The notes under the pieces were generated by a model. That model had not been told where the DNA came from, searched no databases, and saw nothing but the letters and a program-made list of their open reading frames with translations. Below are positions 36,402 to 52,306 of a DNA stretch of 64,000 bases, one piece after another. Position 1 is the stretch's first letter. The number at the start of each line of letters is the position of its first letter. Source of the stretch: Dipylidium caninum (Eukaryota; Platyhelminthes; Cestoda; Cyclophyllidea; Dipylidiidae); NCBI GenBank assembly GCA_017562135.1, contig QEYB01000999.1, forward strand, positions 744,001-808,000. The letters are read 5' to 3'. Made by a program: the position numbers and the translations under genes.

Positions 36402-39400
36402 ATGTTTGAATACTCGCAAGAGATTACTCACGTTCTTGATAATATGGAATCAAAGGTAACGTCTTCCATAAACAAATTAAGTCAAGCAGACCTTAATGAC
36501 ACGGTAAAAGCTGGTATCCCAATTATTTAGATTACATATGTATATTTTGTTGCCATGATCTTTATCTAAGCCTTAAACAGACATTGCACATGCGCACATA
36601 CTTTTGCTATTATTTAATCCTTGTCTATGCCAACCTCGGTAATTTTTTCGGAGTATATTTGATAAGTTAAGGTGACATTCTTATGTAAACGCACATTTGT
36701 TGAATGATGGGATACTTTTCGGCCCGATCATGAATGCGAAACTCTATATATACATATATATATACATTGTATGACGTAAAATTTTTATGTAACTGCTTAA
36801 TTTATGTGCTTTTAATAGGCACGTGCTGGAGAAGAGGAAACCTATTTTAATGAATCTTTTGAATCTGAGCCGAGCCCTTTCAGCACCAATAAAGATAGCA
36901 GTAAATTCCATTTTCAATATTTTCATTTCCCCAATTTGTTGTATGTTGTGGGTTTACTTGTCACTGTTGTGTAATACTATTTTCTTTTTCATTTTTCCTC
37001 CCCTTTACTCTTTTTGGCGTTGGCTACTCTGTCCTCTATTCAATTTTTTTTGGAATACTGGGGTAAAATCTGTAATTTGCTGAAATATTTCTCTTACCCT
37101 CCCTTTTTTGCCCTACAATCCTTCCATAATTTAACTGTCCATGCATACTTTAACTATAGATAAAAGCTATTTCGTCCTATGAATATTACAGATGCCCACA
37201 CTCGGACCCCACACGAAGTTCCATCATTACCAGTAAATTCAGAACATCTGCGACGACAACCACAATCTCGGCGGCGTCGAAATGTCATGCGTGGTCCAAA
37301 GATTTGTCGTCCTCAACAAAATTACCACCGGTATCGTCCCACTCTAAGTACGGGAGCTATTGTCTCACTCGAAACCGAGTTGAGTTTGGAGGCGTGGCAG
37401 GCGAGTCAGAATCTCATCGCCTCACTACGAAGTGAGAATCACTTACTTCAGAGCCAATTAAAGGAATGTCGAGTGGAGCTGCGGACTGTACAACGTCAGT
37501 GCAAAGTCCAGAATGCACGGCTCACCAAGGTTTGATTCATGTAAATTAACCGATGTATACTATAAGCGCAGAAACTTGACTTAAGTCGACTCAATTGTGC
37601 TTGTTGATCCGCGATTGTTTGATGAAGATTACAGAAGTGATAGAGAGCTTTAAATCATCGTTACCTCCTAATTTTTTGTCAAGTATACGGTAAAATACGA
37701 ACTTCGATTATTTTTAGGCAGTAGGGCGAGAAGCAGAGATGCCGGCCGTTATTGAACGACTAAACGCAGAGGTGCGAGCTATGCAGGTACGACTACAACG
37801 CAAGAAAGAGGCCGCTGAAGCGGCGGAACGTAGAGCACTTGATGCTGAGGCGCGACTGTTACCACTGCTGGAGAAGCGCGATCGCCGATCAGTCACTGTT
37901 TCAAGTGCGGCGTCAGTTTCTGCCCCTGTCAGTGGTCACGGCGAGACAAAGAACCACACTAAAGCTACGGAGGCTCTACAATCTGCTCTGGATGAAGAAC
38001 GACGCAGGCATGGAGTAGGTGCAACAGATTTGTACCCATTAATTTTCGGTGTCACTTAGGTTTCGATCTGGAAAAGAAAAGCTTTGCCTTTGTATTAAGC
38101 TCATATATCTCAGGATTACTATTATCGAGCTTCATCTTACCATTTCGAAATTCTATCTTTTTCAACAACCCATCAGCCTACTTCTGTTGATAAAATCCAA
38201 GTTCCATTTGGCTGTTGAAGGAAAAGTTTTTGAATCGATACAATTCATTTGATACAATTTCCAACATCATTGTCAATCAAGCTCTTTCAAGCCGTCAAAT
38301 CAATGGGGCGAATAAACCTCATTTCTCTTTTCGATTTTACAATATGGATATTTAATACGATATTATATTCTTTCACTCTTACATTTATTTAAATCTTGCC
38401 TCGTACGCTTTGACGTTCTTTTAATTCCAACATTTTTTTATTAAGTTAATGTTTATGAACTTGAAAAACTTTTTTCGCCCTGTGTCGTGGCGACAACGAC
38501 ATTTATTACATGATTGTTTTATAGAAACCGACAGTGCCCCATTAGGAAAGTTAACTTCTTCACTTCCTACCATTAAAGTTTAATCCTACCCCAGTCCGAT
38601 AAGCTTCATGTTTTTTACAAACCATTCACTTCTCAATTGATGTCGACTGTATAATGTCTCAATGTATACTGACGTGTGTTTTCCAACTTGTCCTAATGAT
38701 AAATAGGAAATGTTTACTCTAACTCTCTCTTTATCCAAACTGCAAAAGAAGACTTGATCCCCTCGGTTAAATAGCTAACTATTCATGATGGTAAAAGACA
38801 CGTCTCCCTAACCTAATGACATGATACATTTCAGGAACTCCAGAAAAAGCTCGAAATGATGGAACGAAATCACCGGGCCGAACAGGGCGTAGCCAACGAG
38901 CAAATTCGTAAACTGAGGAAATTTGCAAATGAACTTCAAGGCCAACTTAGTGCTGTCACCCGGAATCTCCAAGTTAGTTGACCAAACATTCTGGAAAAAC
39001 TTGCGTTTGTTGTCTTTTATTGTTATTGGCTTAACCTTAAATCAGTAATGTGATTTGGAGATTTTAGCAGTTGGATATTCCTTTGGAATATTGTACTATT
39101 AAACAGCGCCTTTGATGTCTGAGAGCAGAGATCAAAGATAGTTCTATTTCCACCCACAGGAAAAGACAAAGTTGCTAGAATTGCAAAATATCTATAGCCA
39201 ACGCTTCCCAAAGTCAGTGGTTACCCAGACCACAGGGATGGAACATCAACGCGAACGAGGTCGAGCATCGGGAGATCGTAGTCTTGAAGGCGATGTTCCT
39301 GGTGAAGTAAGAAAAGTCCACTTTTGTCAATCTAAAAGTCTGCAAGAGAGAGTTAAAAACTGCGCTCTATCTACTGCTCGATAGACTCTTCACCGTTACT

Positions 39401-41992
39401 CTAGCCATCGTCTCGCCAACAGCCGGTTGCCCTCAAACGACTCGAATGGTGACGGAGAGAAGAGACGCAGATCCCGACACAACGTGTGTCCCATCTCCAG
39501 CATGGTGGCGAAGATGAAAAACGGCCTTTTTACTCGTTCCTACACCACCATAAGCAACACTCGCGGGGGCGATGACACCGTCGAAGGTAAAGAACCTTCT
39601 ACCACTGCAGGAGGCATCTTGAGTCGAAGTCTCAAGGTGACAACCAACGTGGGTAGTTGGTGACTTTTCTTCATTCAACCTTAGATTTTGTGGAAAGATG
39701 GTTTTAGAAGAATATTTTGTTGTTTTATCTAAATAGAATTTCCCGGTGCCAGCTGCTCGCGGGCGACGGAAGAATGAGCATCGGAAAGGCGATGATACTG
39801 TTCAGGCAGCTACGACGGCGGGAGCCGAGATGACAATCAATCCTGCGATTGCTAATTCCGGAAGCAGCACTTGCAGCGATGACGAGACTATGTCGGATTT
39901 GCGGGATAATTTTCACGTAAGTTTACAAGGGATCTTTTTGTTCCTTGAGTGTGGGTCTCTCATAGTGCTTTGACGTTTGCTTAGGTAGGCTTTGAGGCAA
40001 ATAGACAGATATATCAGCCTCTTTTTATTCCGACACATCCAATGTTTACTCACACCGGAAGACTGCAGTTCAGTGCTACCATTTCACCCAGATGGAAGGA
40101 CTGACGGGAACACGGTTGAACATGGGCGGAGTTTATGGAAGTAAACATGGGTCAATAAATAGAAATAGTGCGTTGAAACTGAAATAATTGGGTATTATTT
40201 AACGAAGTGCAATGGCAAAAATGTTGATGTCGAAGAGGTAGATGCATGAATAAGGAAGTTATATGTGAATGTAGAAGAAAGTAATTGCGGAAGGTTGAAT
40301 AATTGGTCGGGTTGTGGGGTGAAACGACTACTTACCGTGTGATAAGTGTATCCCCCAATTATTCTAACGGTTGGCTGAAACGATTACTGACTTACCATCA
40401 CTAAAGATGTGGAACCTTACTATGAGTAAAAGAAAAATTAATTAAATTGATCGCTTTTGGTGTCGAAAATAAGTCTTCCTTCATTTTTAAAACACATGGC
40501 TTTCAACGTTGGCGTTGCTTTCCTGGAGCATAAGCCAACATGAAGAAGTTTTAGTGCGTTCGAACGAGGGGATGGCTGAAACTTCGTTAATACCACATTC
40601 ATCATACGTCATTGTTTCACATCAAATCACTCACGCGTCCCACGTAATTTGGCCTAGGATTTCTTTGCGGATTCCTTAATCATCTTTGGAATTACCATTT
40701 TCCCTCATCACAGAATTTACTGTGAACTAACAGAATCTCCTCCTTACTATTAACACGTTGAATGCGTGGATCGGAACATTTAGAAAAGAAAAAACATACT
40801 GTAACATTTTAAGTTAAATGTCTACTTTTTTGTAGCGGTTAGAAAGTTAAGAAAATAATTGTTTTGGTAGAACTGGGATGCCTGTAAAGGCGAGGAGATA
40901 GGTAGGCTGCTGTAGTGCATTGTAAATGACAATGGTGTGAAAGAAGACGGGGGAAATGCGAGATAATTAAATTGAAATTCGTGACTGATTATGGTAGCTA
41001 CTCGCGTAGGTGCTTTTAAGCATCTCACTAATATCTACGCTCTGTTGCCTTAGCAATAAGTCCTGATCGGTTAGTTAGGCGATTTCCCTCTTTCGACGCT
41101 CCATATCCCTCTCCTACACATTGAATTCTTAAAATGAAGCGGAAATCCTACCTAACCTGGGCATATATTGCCTCGAAAGTTTGTGATGAGTGCACAAAGT
41201 AAAAGTAATCTTCAAGGAGAAATCGAACGACTCCCTTCCACTTTAATTAATTCCCTTTTTTCTGCATTTCACAGAAAGTCGGTGGAAAACGCGGTACGTC
41301 CAAGCAGATTCTTATTTCCCTTAAGTTAACTTTGATTAGCGTATGATTTCCCGCTTTAATCACTCATCAACAAATTTCTTTAGATGTCACGGGAAAACGC
41401 AATGCCCCACAGTAAGACATCTTTCCGTCCAGAAGTTACTTTTAATTTTACTTAAGCTAATTTTGGGTAGACATATGCCATTTGCTTTTAATTGCCAAGA
41501 CCCAAGGAAGGACCTCTGGGAGAGGCTAAATTAAGTAGTATTGAGAAGAAAATGCAAGAGGAAAACGGCCAATCTGTTACCTGTCAGGAAACACCGGAAA
41601 GTAAGGAGGAAGAGGCACTGACAAAGCTTCCCCATTCAACCAAGTCCGATCTACCTACTCCACCAGGCGGCAGGTCCGAACAGAATAGTGAGGAATTTCT
41701 GTGGAGAAATATTTTTGGCAAGGAGTCGAGTGATCTCCTTAGCTTCATTACCTCACATCCGGTTTCGGTAAGTCAAGTCGAGATGATAAAAATGCGTCGG
41801 TCTGCTGCTGATGTATCCATTTATACCTGCTAGTCCTTAGCTTCCGCAGAAAATGAAACTTCCAAGATGGGAACGGTGGAGACGAAGACTGTTCGGGAAG
41901 CTATTGAACCAACAGGTAGTCGGAGTTTGCGACGACAGAATTCAGTGCGCAACCCACTAGATGATCTCGACCTGGACAAGATTAAATTGTAG
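36402..41992 (+). CDS. LCA5: Lebercilin-like coiled-coil ciliary protein (LCA5 family)
   Basis: Lebercilin is a coiled-coil protein of the ciliary base and axoneme that interacts with the intraflagellar transport machinery. I read twelve exons: 36402-36455, 36819-36900, 37192-37529, 37718-38014, 38835-38972, 39160-39306, 39385-39636, 39737-39916, 41275-41293, 41384-41411, 41500-41767 and 41834-41992. They total 1962 nt (653 aa; human LCA5 is 697) with every phase consistent. The central coiled coil runs from about residue 110 to 320 (ASQNLIASLRSENHLLQSQL; VRLQRKKEAAEAAERRALDA; ANEQIRKLRKFANELQGQL). The diagnostic match is EKTKLLELQNIYSQRFPKS, the family's ELD(I)xNIYSxRxPKS signature just after the coiled coil. 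The C-terminal half is low-complexity, basic and acidic by turns. The first exon (MFEYSQEITHVLDNMESK) is tentative; the second (residues like NESFESEPSPFS) is better supported. Exons 9 and 10 are only 19 and 28 bases. The gene could also be an LCA5L-type paralogue. Confidence 0.83.
36747..36767 (+). repeat. Short TA-rich dinucleotide tract
   Basis: An imperfect TATATACA/TATATA run lies in the second lebercilin intron. It is a simple repeat only. Confidence 0.6.
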
Positions 41993-43467
41993 GCTAGCAT
42001 CTCCTCGCCCCGACGAAAACGATCAGAATTCGACTTGACCCCCCTCCTCTTTCGATTCGCAGTTGTGTGAAAAAAAAAATCTCGCTTTGTAGTAAAAGTG
42101 CTACCTAAATTGAGGCGGATGAACGGCTAGGCGATAGGATAAACTTGTCATTTTATTTTGTATTCGGGTGTTCGGAATTTGATGTGGTCACAAGAGACGT
42201 TTCTCTGCGTGAGTGGACACGCCACTCACCAATTGCGATGAATTTACCGATGAAGCAATTAAAATCTGTCCAGTTGAAAACCCCGGGGTAATCGGTAAGA
42301 GAAACTCCAAAATTTCTGTGAAAAGCAGTAGGTGCCCACGGGGGAAGCCAGGACTTACGGCCAAATGACTGACAATTGGACTCGCTCGTAATATTCGTGA
42401 AACGTACGCCGCCCCGCCGACCAAGTCCAAAACCCAACAGGGCGTGTGCCCGGATTGTGATTGGCCTAATTTTGGACTTAGAGATTACGCGTCTAAGGAT
42501 GCGGCTCCCTGGAACCGGCCAGTGCAGCTACTTAGCGGGTCCCACCCCTCCACCAGTAGAAACCCGCAGACTTATCTTCCGACAGTTCCATCAAAGCTCG
42601 GTCCGAGCCCCCCCACTCCAACTGCGACAAAAGGGGGGGTGGGGGGAAGGAGAGAACGATCATTCCGCCCAATTTCAGAACGAAGCAAATAAGCGCACCG
42701 CCAGTACGACGGACCATCTCCCGCGTCAAGGAAGGCGAAACGAGAGTTCTGCGGAGCGCTAAGAACCACCTTCTACCTGAAAACTTGAAGGCGAATTTGT
42801 CGGCGGACTCGTACTCAATCACATCTTAGTGCGAAGCGCATCCGAATGTTCCAATTCAACAAAGACATCCACCGTCTTCGCCGCGATAGCGAAGTTTCGC
42901 TCAGCAGAACGGACATCGTAGAGGGACGGGAGGAATGTTATCGCCGTTGATTTTCCATTGTCCGGCGGGGACAGAGGTGGACAATCAAACTCGGCTTCCC
43001 CTTATCCTCCTACGGTGTTGCAACCAAAAGCGTCGCATCGCTGACACGAGGTAAAAACGAACTCAAGTCGAGACGAGAGGCGCGAAAGTGCGCATAAGGG
43101 CCAAAAATTTGGTGAATTTGCATGTTAGGTGGGGATTTCCAAGTGTGGTTTTCGCGCGAACAAGCAAGACGGAGAAAATTCATACTCAATTTTTGTGAGT
43201 GACGTGAATAAGAGGATGAGAAAAAGGGAAGAGGAAGGAAACGGGGGGGTTCGATTTAGAGCTAAAAAAGATGGAGGAAACAGTGGCCGTGAAGCAGTCC
43301 ACTTCTGGAAAGGGCACATCTCGCTCCGCAGCCAGGCACACTCACACACAGCATTCAAGAAGGAAGGGAGAGGAAACACGGACAGAGACAGAGAGAATGG
43401 GTCGCGCGTGAGTTTTCGCCAGTCGTGAAGGCCTGAAGCGGGCTGAGGCTGTGTTGGGCTGACTGAC
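41993..43467. other. GC-richer block between convergent lebercilin and PP2A genes
   Basis: This 1.5 kb block between two 3' ends looks GC-richer and more CpG-rich than the flanking genes, and contains a G-run at about 42634-42649. Open frames up to 128 codons occur on both strands but carry no domain and overlap each other. I see no gene. A non-coding transcript or an unrecognised promoter is possible but not shown. Confidence 0.5.
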
Positions 43468-46622
<3,155 letters not shown>

Positions 46623-47028
46623 CGTTGTCGCGAGAGGCGACACCTAATAGCGGATTCAAAGAAGGATGCGAATCCTTCGACGGACCACATAAACAAATAA
46701 ATGATTGTCTTAAAATATCAGAAGTTAGGTGTTTGCATTCTATTTATATTTTCCAAGAATGTGATTCGTATTATTTGATTTTATTCATCGATAGCGTTTA
46801 ATTTTCAGCGTGGAACAAAAACAAACAAACTCATTCCGGCTATCCGCAACCGCACCCCCAACCCCAAGCTAGAAGGCCAAATATCTGCCACGCAAAGGGA
46901 CCCCGACAAGAAAGCTGTCGCCGACACCCCCGCCCTTCCAGCTAACTAACAACGCCCCGAAAACTCATACAAGAAGATAGTGATCACATAGAGGTTTACG
47001 AAAGAGAACTCATAAAATTCCTGCTGAC
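46623..47028. other. Short intergenic region between POLH and PP2A
   Basis: About 400 bases lie between the POLH stop and the PP2A start on the same strand. It must hold the POLH 3' end and the PP2A 5' end and promoter. No further feature is evident. Confidence 0.55.
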
Positions 47029-49554
47029 TTAAATTCGCTTCGTGAAAAAACTGTCGATTTTCGCATGTCGGACTTCCCGTTTTACTCGTTCTCTTCTTCT
47101 CCCTCCTCGAATGGGTTTAGATGCTGTAGTGGTTTGAAGGGATGTTGCCGTCTGTTTTGTCTCTCTATTCCATTCTTGTTGGATCTTACTGGCTAAATGG
47201 AAATCCAAATGTTCGGGCATATGTTGCACCAACATTCGGGACCCACATTCTTCACACAAAATCGTCTCTGCCGATGCGTCGTGGCGCTGGAAATAAGCTG
47301 TTACCTTACCGGAAGAAGTCCCATTTTGAATCTTCTTTTTTACATACTGTAGAGGGAAGTCATCTGCAAGAGGCTTTTTCTTCGGCGTCGACTCATCCGT
47401 ATTCGACTCAATGAACTGCCGGAAAAACGACTCTCGTTTACATGGTTGTCGTTCCCCCTTGAGCAACTTCTCCACATTTGCACAGGTAACGCTATGATCC
47501 AATTTAAATTTTCCTGCTGTAAGGCCGATATTTGTGATGGGAGCGGAACCCACAAGACTTCTTATCCCGACGAAAGCGAGAAGTGCAATTTTTTTTGCAA
47601 TTTCACCCTCTGTTTTTTCATCTGGCTCTTGAGCACGCGGAGGGATGGAAGCAAGGAGACTGGGGTCCAATGATTTCGACTTCGCATCCGAATGGCCCAC
47701 CCGGACGCAGACGGTGATGGCAGTGGGCAAACGGGCATTATTGGAGCGATCTATGGCTATTCGCTCAACCAACTCTCCTGTTAGGTTAGTTAGCCAAAGA
47801 TTAACTTCGTCGTCGGTTTTCAGTGCGGATTTGCCGAGAAAGTTTTTGCTACAGGCAATGGATTTCACAAGCGTCCTAACGCTCACGGCCTGGTAGTCGC
47901 GGCCTCGACACAGTTCATACAACCACTTGCTGAAATTAGGAAAAAAAGATTACCAAGGTGCCTACCTAACCACCCAGACTTTGCTTTTAGTTGATAAATG
48001 TAGACCGAGAGTGGAATGAAGTTGTGGCGAAAAGTCCCTACAACTGACAGTAAAGGACGGGATACAAAGAATTCCCGTCTAAGCGATAGAATACTTTCAC
48101 AAAAATTTGCTGCTAGTCAAGTGTTGTCAATAAAGTAAGTAAAAATGGGAAATTCAGAAGTGACATTCATAACTGCAATACCTCCTTTGCCTAGGGTGTC
48201 ACTGTGTTGAAGGAGTAAATAGACAATTTGGACATGGAAAATTCGCTAAGATGAATATGTTTCCGTAATCCATGCATTAGCGTTAACCCTCCGAAATAAA
48301 TGGAGGTTAGCAAAAATGGTCTTTGAGAAAAAGGCAGGAAAATGTACAATTGAAACCTGAATAATCGGAAAATCAAGTTGCACTTTGGAGTGTGAAAGTG
48401 CTGATGAGCTGATTTAGTGGCGCCTAATTATTGGTCAAAATCTAGCACTTGAAAAGCGGAGAACATGCCTGGTTTTTACGCCATACACTTCATTTAGCCG
48501 CGAAACAGGAACCTCCCTCAACGATCCGATAAATTCGATATTGAATTGCAGAGTTAAGTCCTTGCCTAGTTTTCCACCTAGTCCTGGTCTGTATTGGAAA
48601 ATCATGTCAACACATAGGAATATGGAACGAAACCACACAGACACACAAAGGGAGACGTACACTTTCCTTACTTTCGTGAAATTCATCAAATATTGAACGG
48701 CTTCTAATGGCACGAGAGTTATTTTATTGGGCTTATTCAAGGAGCATGCTATTTTTGCAACCATCTAAAACGCACAAAGAATAAAGGAGATGAAAAGGTT
48801 TTTCATGTACCCTGTTGGAGGCTATTCCAATGGAACATCTGAACCCGGTGTCGGCGAATATTTGATCCTTAACTTTTTGTGCGAGACAAAGGGCCTGTCG
48901 CAATTTAACACCGTCGCATAAATGACCAATGGCAACCATCTGACCCTCAATATCGTTGATTGATAGACTGCACGGAGGAGAGGATGGATTAACCACTCCG
49001 ACAACATCCTTCATTGTCTCAGGATCAACAACTAGATTCGACTTTTCGAGAGATATGATGGATTCGGGGATGTCAGAAGATAGCAAATCTTGAGGTACTT
49101 AGGGAATACAAATCTCTTTCATACCGGTGGCATCAATGTAGGCTTCATCAATGCTAGCTCGCTCGATTTTCGACGTAAATTTTGAAATAGACTTGACTAC
49201 TTCTGCGCCGGCTTCGCGGTATCTAGATGAACCGGTCGTTATTGACATGACGGAGGTACTTAGTCAAATCCGCTTTACTACGGCGTACAGGGACTTGGAA
49301 AAGCAGCAGTTCAGGGCACTGCTTTTTGGCAGCATCACCGCTCATAATTCGTGTCACTCCCCTCTCGCGGGCTTCATAACTCACGGCTATAAGGCTATGA
49401 ATGCGTAACAATGTAAAAGAGATATTTACGAGGCAGAAGACAAACTAGTATATTGAATGACAGCACAAGGCAACCCAACTGTTTCTGGACGCTGCCTTTG
49501 TTCAACTTGCACATAAAAGCAATCCATATCAATGAGGAATATTATTCGATCCAT
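47029..49554 (-). CDS. POLH: DNA polymerase eta (Y-family translesion polymerase)
   Basis: Pol eta copies past UV photoproducts such as thymine dimers. I read seven exons on the minus strand: 49554-49430, 49394-49260, 49222-49125, 49088-48811, 48764-48661, 48588-48487 and 47929-47029. They give 580 aa (human is 713). Catalytic motifs are intact: IFLIDMDCFYVQVEQRQ with the first metal-binding aspartates, AVSYEARERGVTR, and IERASIDEAYIDAT with the SIDE motif. Further on are GFRCSIGIASNR, KIACSLNKPNK, LGGKLGKDL (thumb) and the little-finger entry KWLYELCRGRDYQAVSVR...IACSKNFLGK. Near the C-terminus is a ubiquitin-binding UBZ zinc finger (CEECGSRMLVQHMPEHLDFH). The protein ends IDSFFTKRI, a PCNA-interacting PIP-like box. 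The linker between catalytic core and zinc finger is much shorter than in vertebrates. The ATG is fixed by the family start xDRxxxLVDMDCF. Confidence 0.96.
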
Positions 49555-50131
49555 TGGAAAACATTAAATGAAACAAAGATAACTAAAACCGCAACTGTAC
49601 AAATCAACATTCGGTTGTTCAGGGCAGATCCTTCAAAATTTATGCGTTAAAAATAGAAGCAATTGAACCTTCGGCAACCTCAGCTCGACACTGTTGGTAC
49701 TCTTTACGCGAGAAACCCCAGCCTCATGGATGGACGCATGAGCACTCGGGCCGATCAAATGAACCACCGAGATAAACTATTCGTCCAATAACAAATGCGA
49801 GATGCTGAGAAATCATTAATTCTACTAACAGAAAGCCATAGAAGGTTGTATTCCAAAATTTGTGATAACAAATTCATATCAGGCCCCCCGAAAGTAATTT
49901 TCAGTGTTTACGAACGGCATTGACATTGCAATTCACAAGACGCCCTTATTTTAATTATGTACCTATTTGCATGCTGGAGGAACGATAAGTAATCAAAAAG
50001 GGGAAACAATTTTGATCGATTTGTATATATGTTGGATTCAACAGATTTGAAAGCACTCGATAGAATCGGCCTGGTTGGAATTTTTTTTCCGCGTCAACTG
50101 ATTCGATTCGACGTTTGCTCCAGCTGCGATT
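49555..50131. other. Intergenic region upstream of POLH
   Basis: About 580 AT-rich bases without a recognisable gene. It is the probable POLH promoter and the 3' flank of the next gene. Confidence 0.5.
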
Positions 50132-51437
50132 CTATCCTTCCCTACCGCAATGAAAGCATAGAAATGTATAACTAATCCCTTGAATTAACGTAGGAATATG
50201 AACATTAAAAGTACCGATGATTGATTCCATGTTCTCGTGTCGCGACAAATCACTCTGCTCGTTACTTTGAGGCTCCTCCTCGCTTGTTCTACATGGGTCT
50301 TCTGCGAGTGCGTAGCTAGACGGAAGTTTGGAGGACTTTGAATCGATGTCTTCGGCTGGTTGCAGCAAGTCTGTCTTGTTTGGGTCTTGGGCCGAACCAC
50401 GCGGAATCTTGGTATTCCTGCATCGAAGTTTTGAAACGGAAAGCGTCTTCTCCTCTGACTGCTTTGACCGGTGGTGGTGACGCTTCCACAACCCTCCGGA
50501 ATCTTGCTGAAAAAGAAACTCAAAGCGCTCAATGTTGACATTTTTTTCGCGATTTTCATTCTTATAGAGTAGTCACCTAAATCAAGAAGTGACTGATCTT
50601 ACAATGACTGTTTCATCTTTGGATGATTGAGCAACCAACCGGGCAATTTCTAAAAACCCTCTCGTATGTACTCAACTCACTCAAGAATCAGCAATGAGTT
50701 GGTTGCACTAATACTGTTAATAAATCGGAAAAACTTCTAAAAAATGGGCTTGCACTCGAATAAGTTAACGGCCGACACGCTTGTCAACGTACCTATGAGG
50801 TTGTTATGGAGAAAATGCACCTCTCCCAATTATGGTCTGATTATTCATGCTGAGACCTCGCACAGTGTCTTCAGTCACCCAATCTTAACCAAAGCAGCCT
50901 TAACAAAGCGGCGCCGACTTAGGGGCGATCAAAAGTAATGAGGAGGCATTAAAACAGGCTGGAAGGACAACTCACTGAATCATCTCTCAGAGGTTCTACT
51001 CTAATATCCGTGCCCTCAACGTGTGAAGCATTCTCCGAGGGCATGATAACGCTTGGCGTGCCTTGGCAGTACACACTTGTCGGATCGTCAACAACTGCCC
51101 CGCTTCCAATACCGGAGGTCTTAGCGTCCGTGCCCCCTGTTCGTCCAGCTGCTTCTGTGTGAATTCCTTCGTTACTCTCAACAATAAGGGGCATTTCGGG
51201 CTCTTGGAGACTTGTCTTTGCTTCGTTATTTCCTGTCTGGTTGTTAATGGTCGTGTTCAAATCGCCGCTTTTCTGTGGAACCTCGTCATCGTCGATATAC
51301 GGTGAGGCTAGAGGAAAATTCCGTCTTAAGTACTGTCGATAATGGGAATTCATATGTGACCCTAACACAATGCCGCTTTCGTGGATTGGACATGTCACCT
51401 CACACATATATCGCCACCGCCATTCCCAAAATGGCAT
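50132..51437 (-). CDS. Unrecognised protein with a possible C2H2-type zinc-binding motif
   Basis: I do not recognise this gene. Two exons can be joined in frame: 51437-50976 (154 codons, donor TCA|GTGAGT) and about 50504-50132 (acceptor TTTTTCAG|CAAGATTCC). Residues about 1-40 read MPFWEWRWRYMCEVTC...HMNSHYRQYLRRN, giving a C-x3-C-x11-H-x3-H arrangement that could bind zinc. The rest is acidic and rich in Ser/Thr/Gly, with SAQDPNKTDLLQPAEDIDSK in exon 2, and looks disordered. The frame stays open upstream of the ATG, so the true start may be further 5'. The 3' end may also differ, since other splice donors exist near 50200. The long open frame and in-frame splice support a real gene; function is unknown. 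Confidence 0.55.
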
Positions 51438-52306
51438 TGTCTTGGTCTGATTGAGCTGCCAATGGCTATAATAAATTAACCCAGCCTCTTGGTTCTTACT
51501 GCTTCAGCCTACATCGTCGTCTCCGGCGCTCGCAATGGAGCGGAAGAGGCGTAGCAGCATGGAAGTGTGCTAATTGTTGTAGCACAAAAAAAACCCAGTA
51601 AGTCAAGTGCGTACTTCAAGGTCGTAGTTAGGGAAATTGCAAGATTTCAACTCACTCATAGGGAGAGGCGATTGCGTCGACTCGAGGACACTCGTGTTAC
51701 ACCCCATGGTGTGGCGTATTAGTTAATCGCCAGTGTGGCCACTGTCGCCTTCCGACCCGACCACGTGCCCACAGTTCAAACCAATTAGTGTGGTTTTTAT
51801 TGATTATCACCATTTCAATGGCCCCTCTGAGGGTGTTCAGCGAGACCGGTGCTTCACCGCGTCGAGGCATCTGCACTGGTCGCCTCGCCATTCCAAGGAA
51901 GTGGAGACTTAAAAGTTAACACCATCGAATCCTGTCGGTGAAGGGTTGGCGACACCCAGGCTTCGGGAAGGGTGCGACTCCGGGGTAATCCTTACTCAAG
52001 TGCCTTGCGCCTCGCCCACCAGACCGCGGCTGTGGTGACAGGAGTGTCACACTCCAACCGACGGCCGAATGCACTGACAAGAGGGAGCCATTCAAAAGCG
52101 TCTCCAATGAGTCGTCTCCACCAACATCTACCACCATCCCCTTAATCCACTCTTCGCTTTTGGCCAATCCATCCTGGATCCGCGTATTTGAAAACAATGT
52201 TTCCTATACAATGGATCTGCTTCAATTGTGGAATTAATAATATCCAAAAAAAAAGAGAAGAGAGAGGAAAGGAAAGCGTGGTCAATGAGGGAGCAGCATC
52301 GACTGT
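51438..52306. other. Intergenic region between TRAPPC8 and the orphan gene
   Basis: Roughly 870 bases with several short open frames on the minus strand but no domain or exon series. It may contain further 5' exons of the orphan gene at 50132-51437. Confidence 0.45.
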
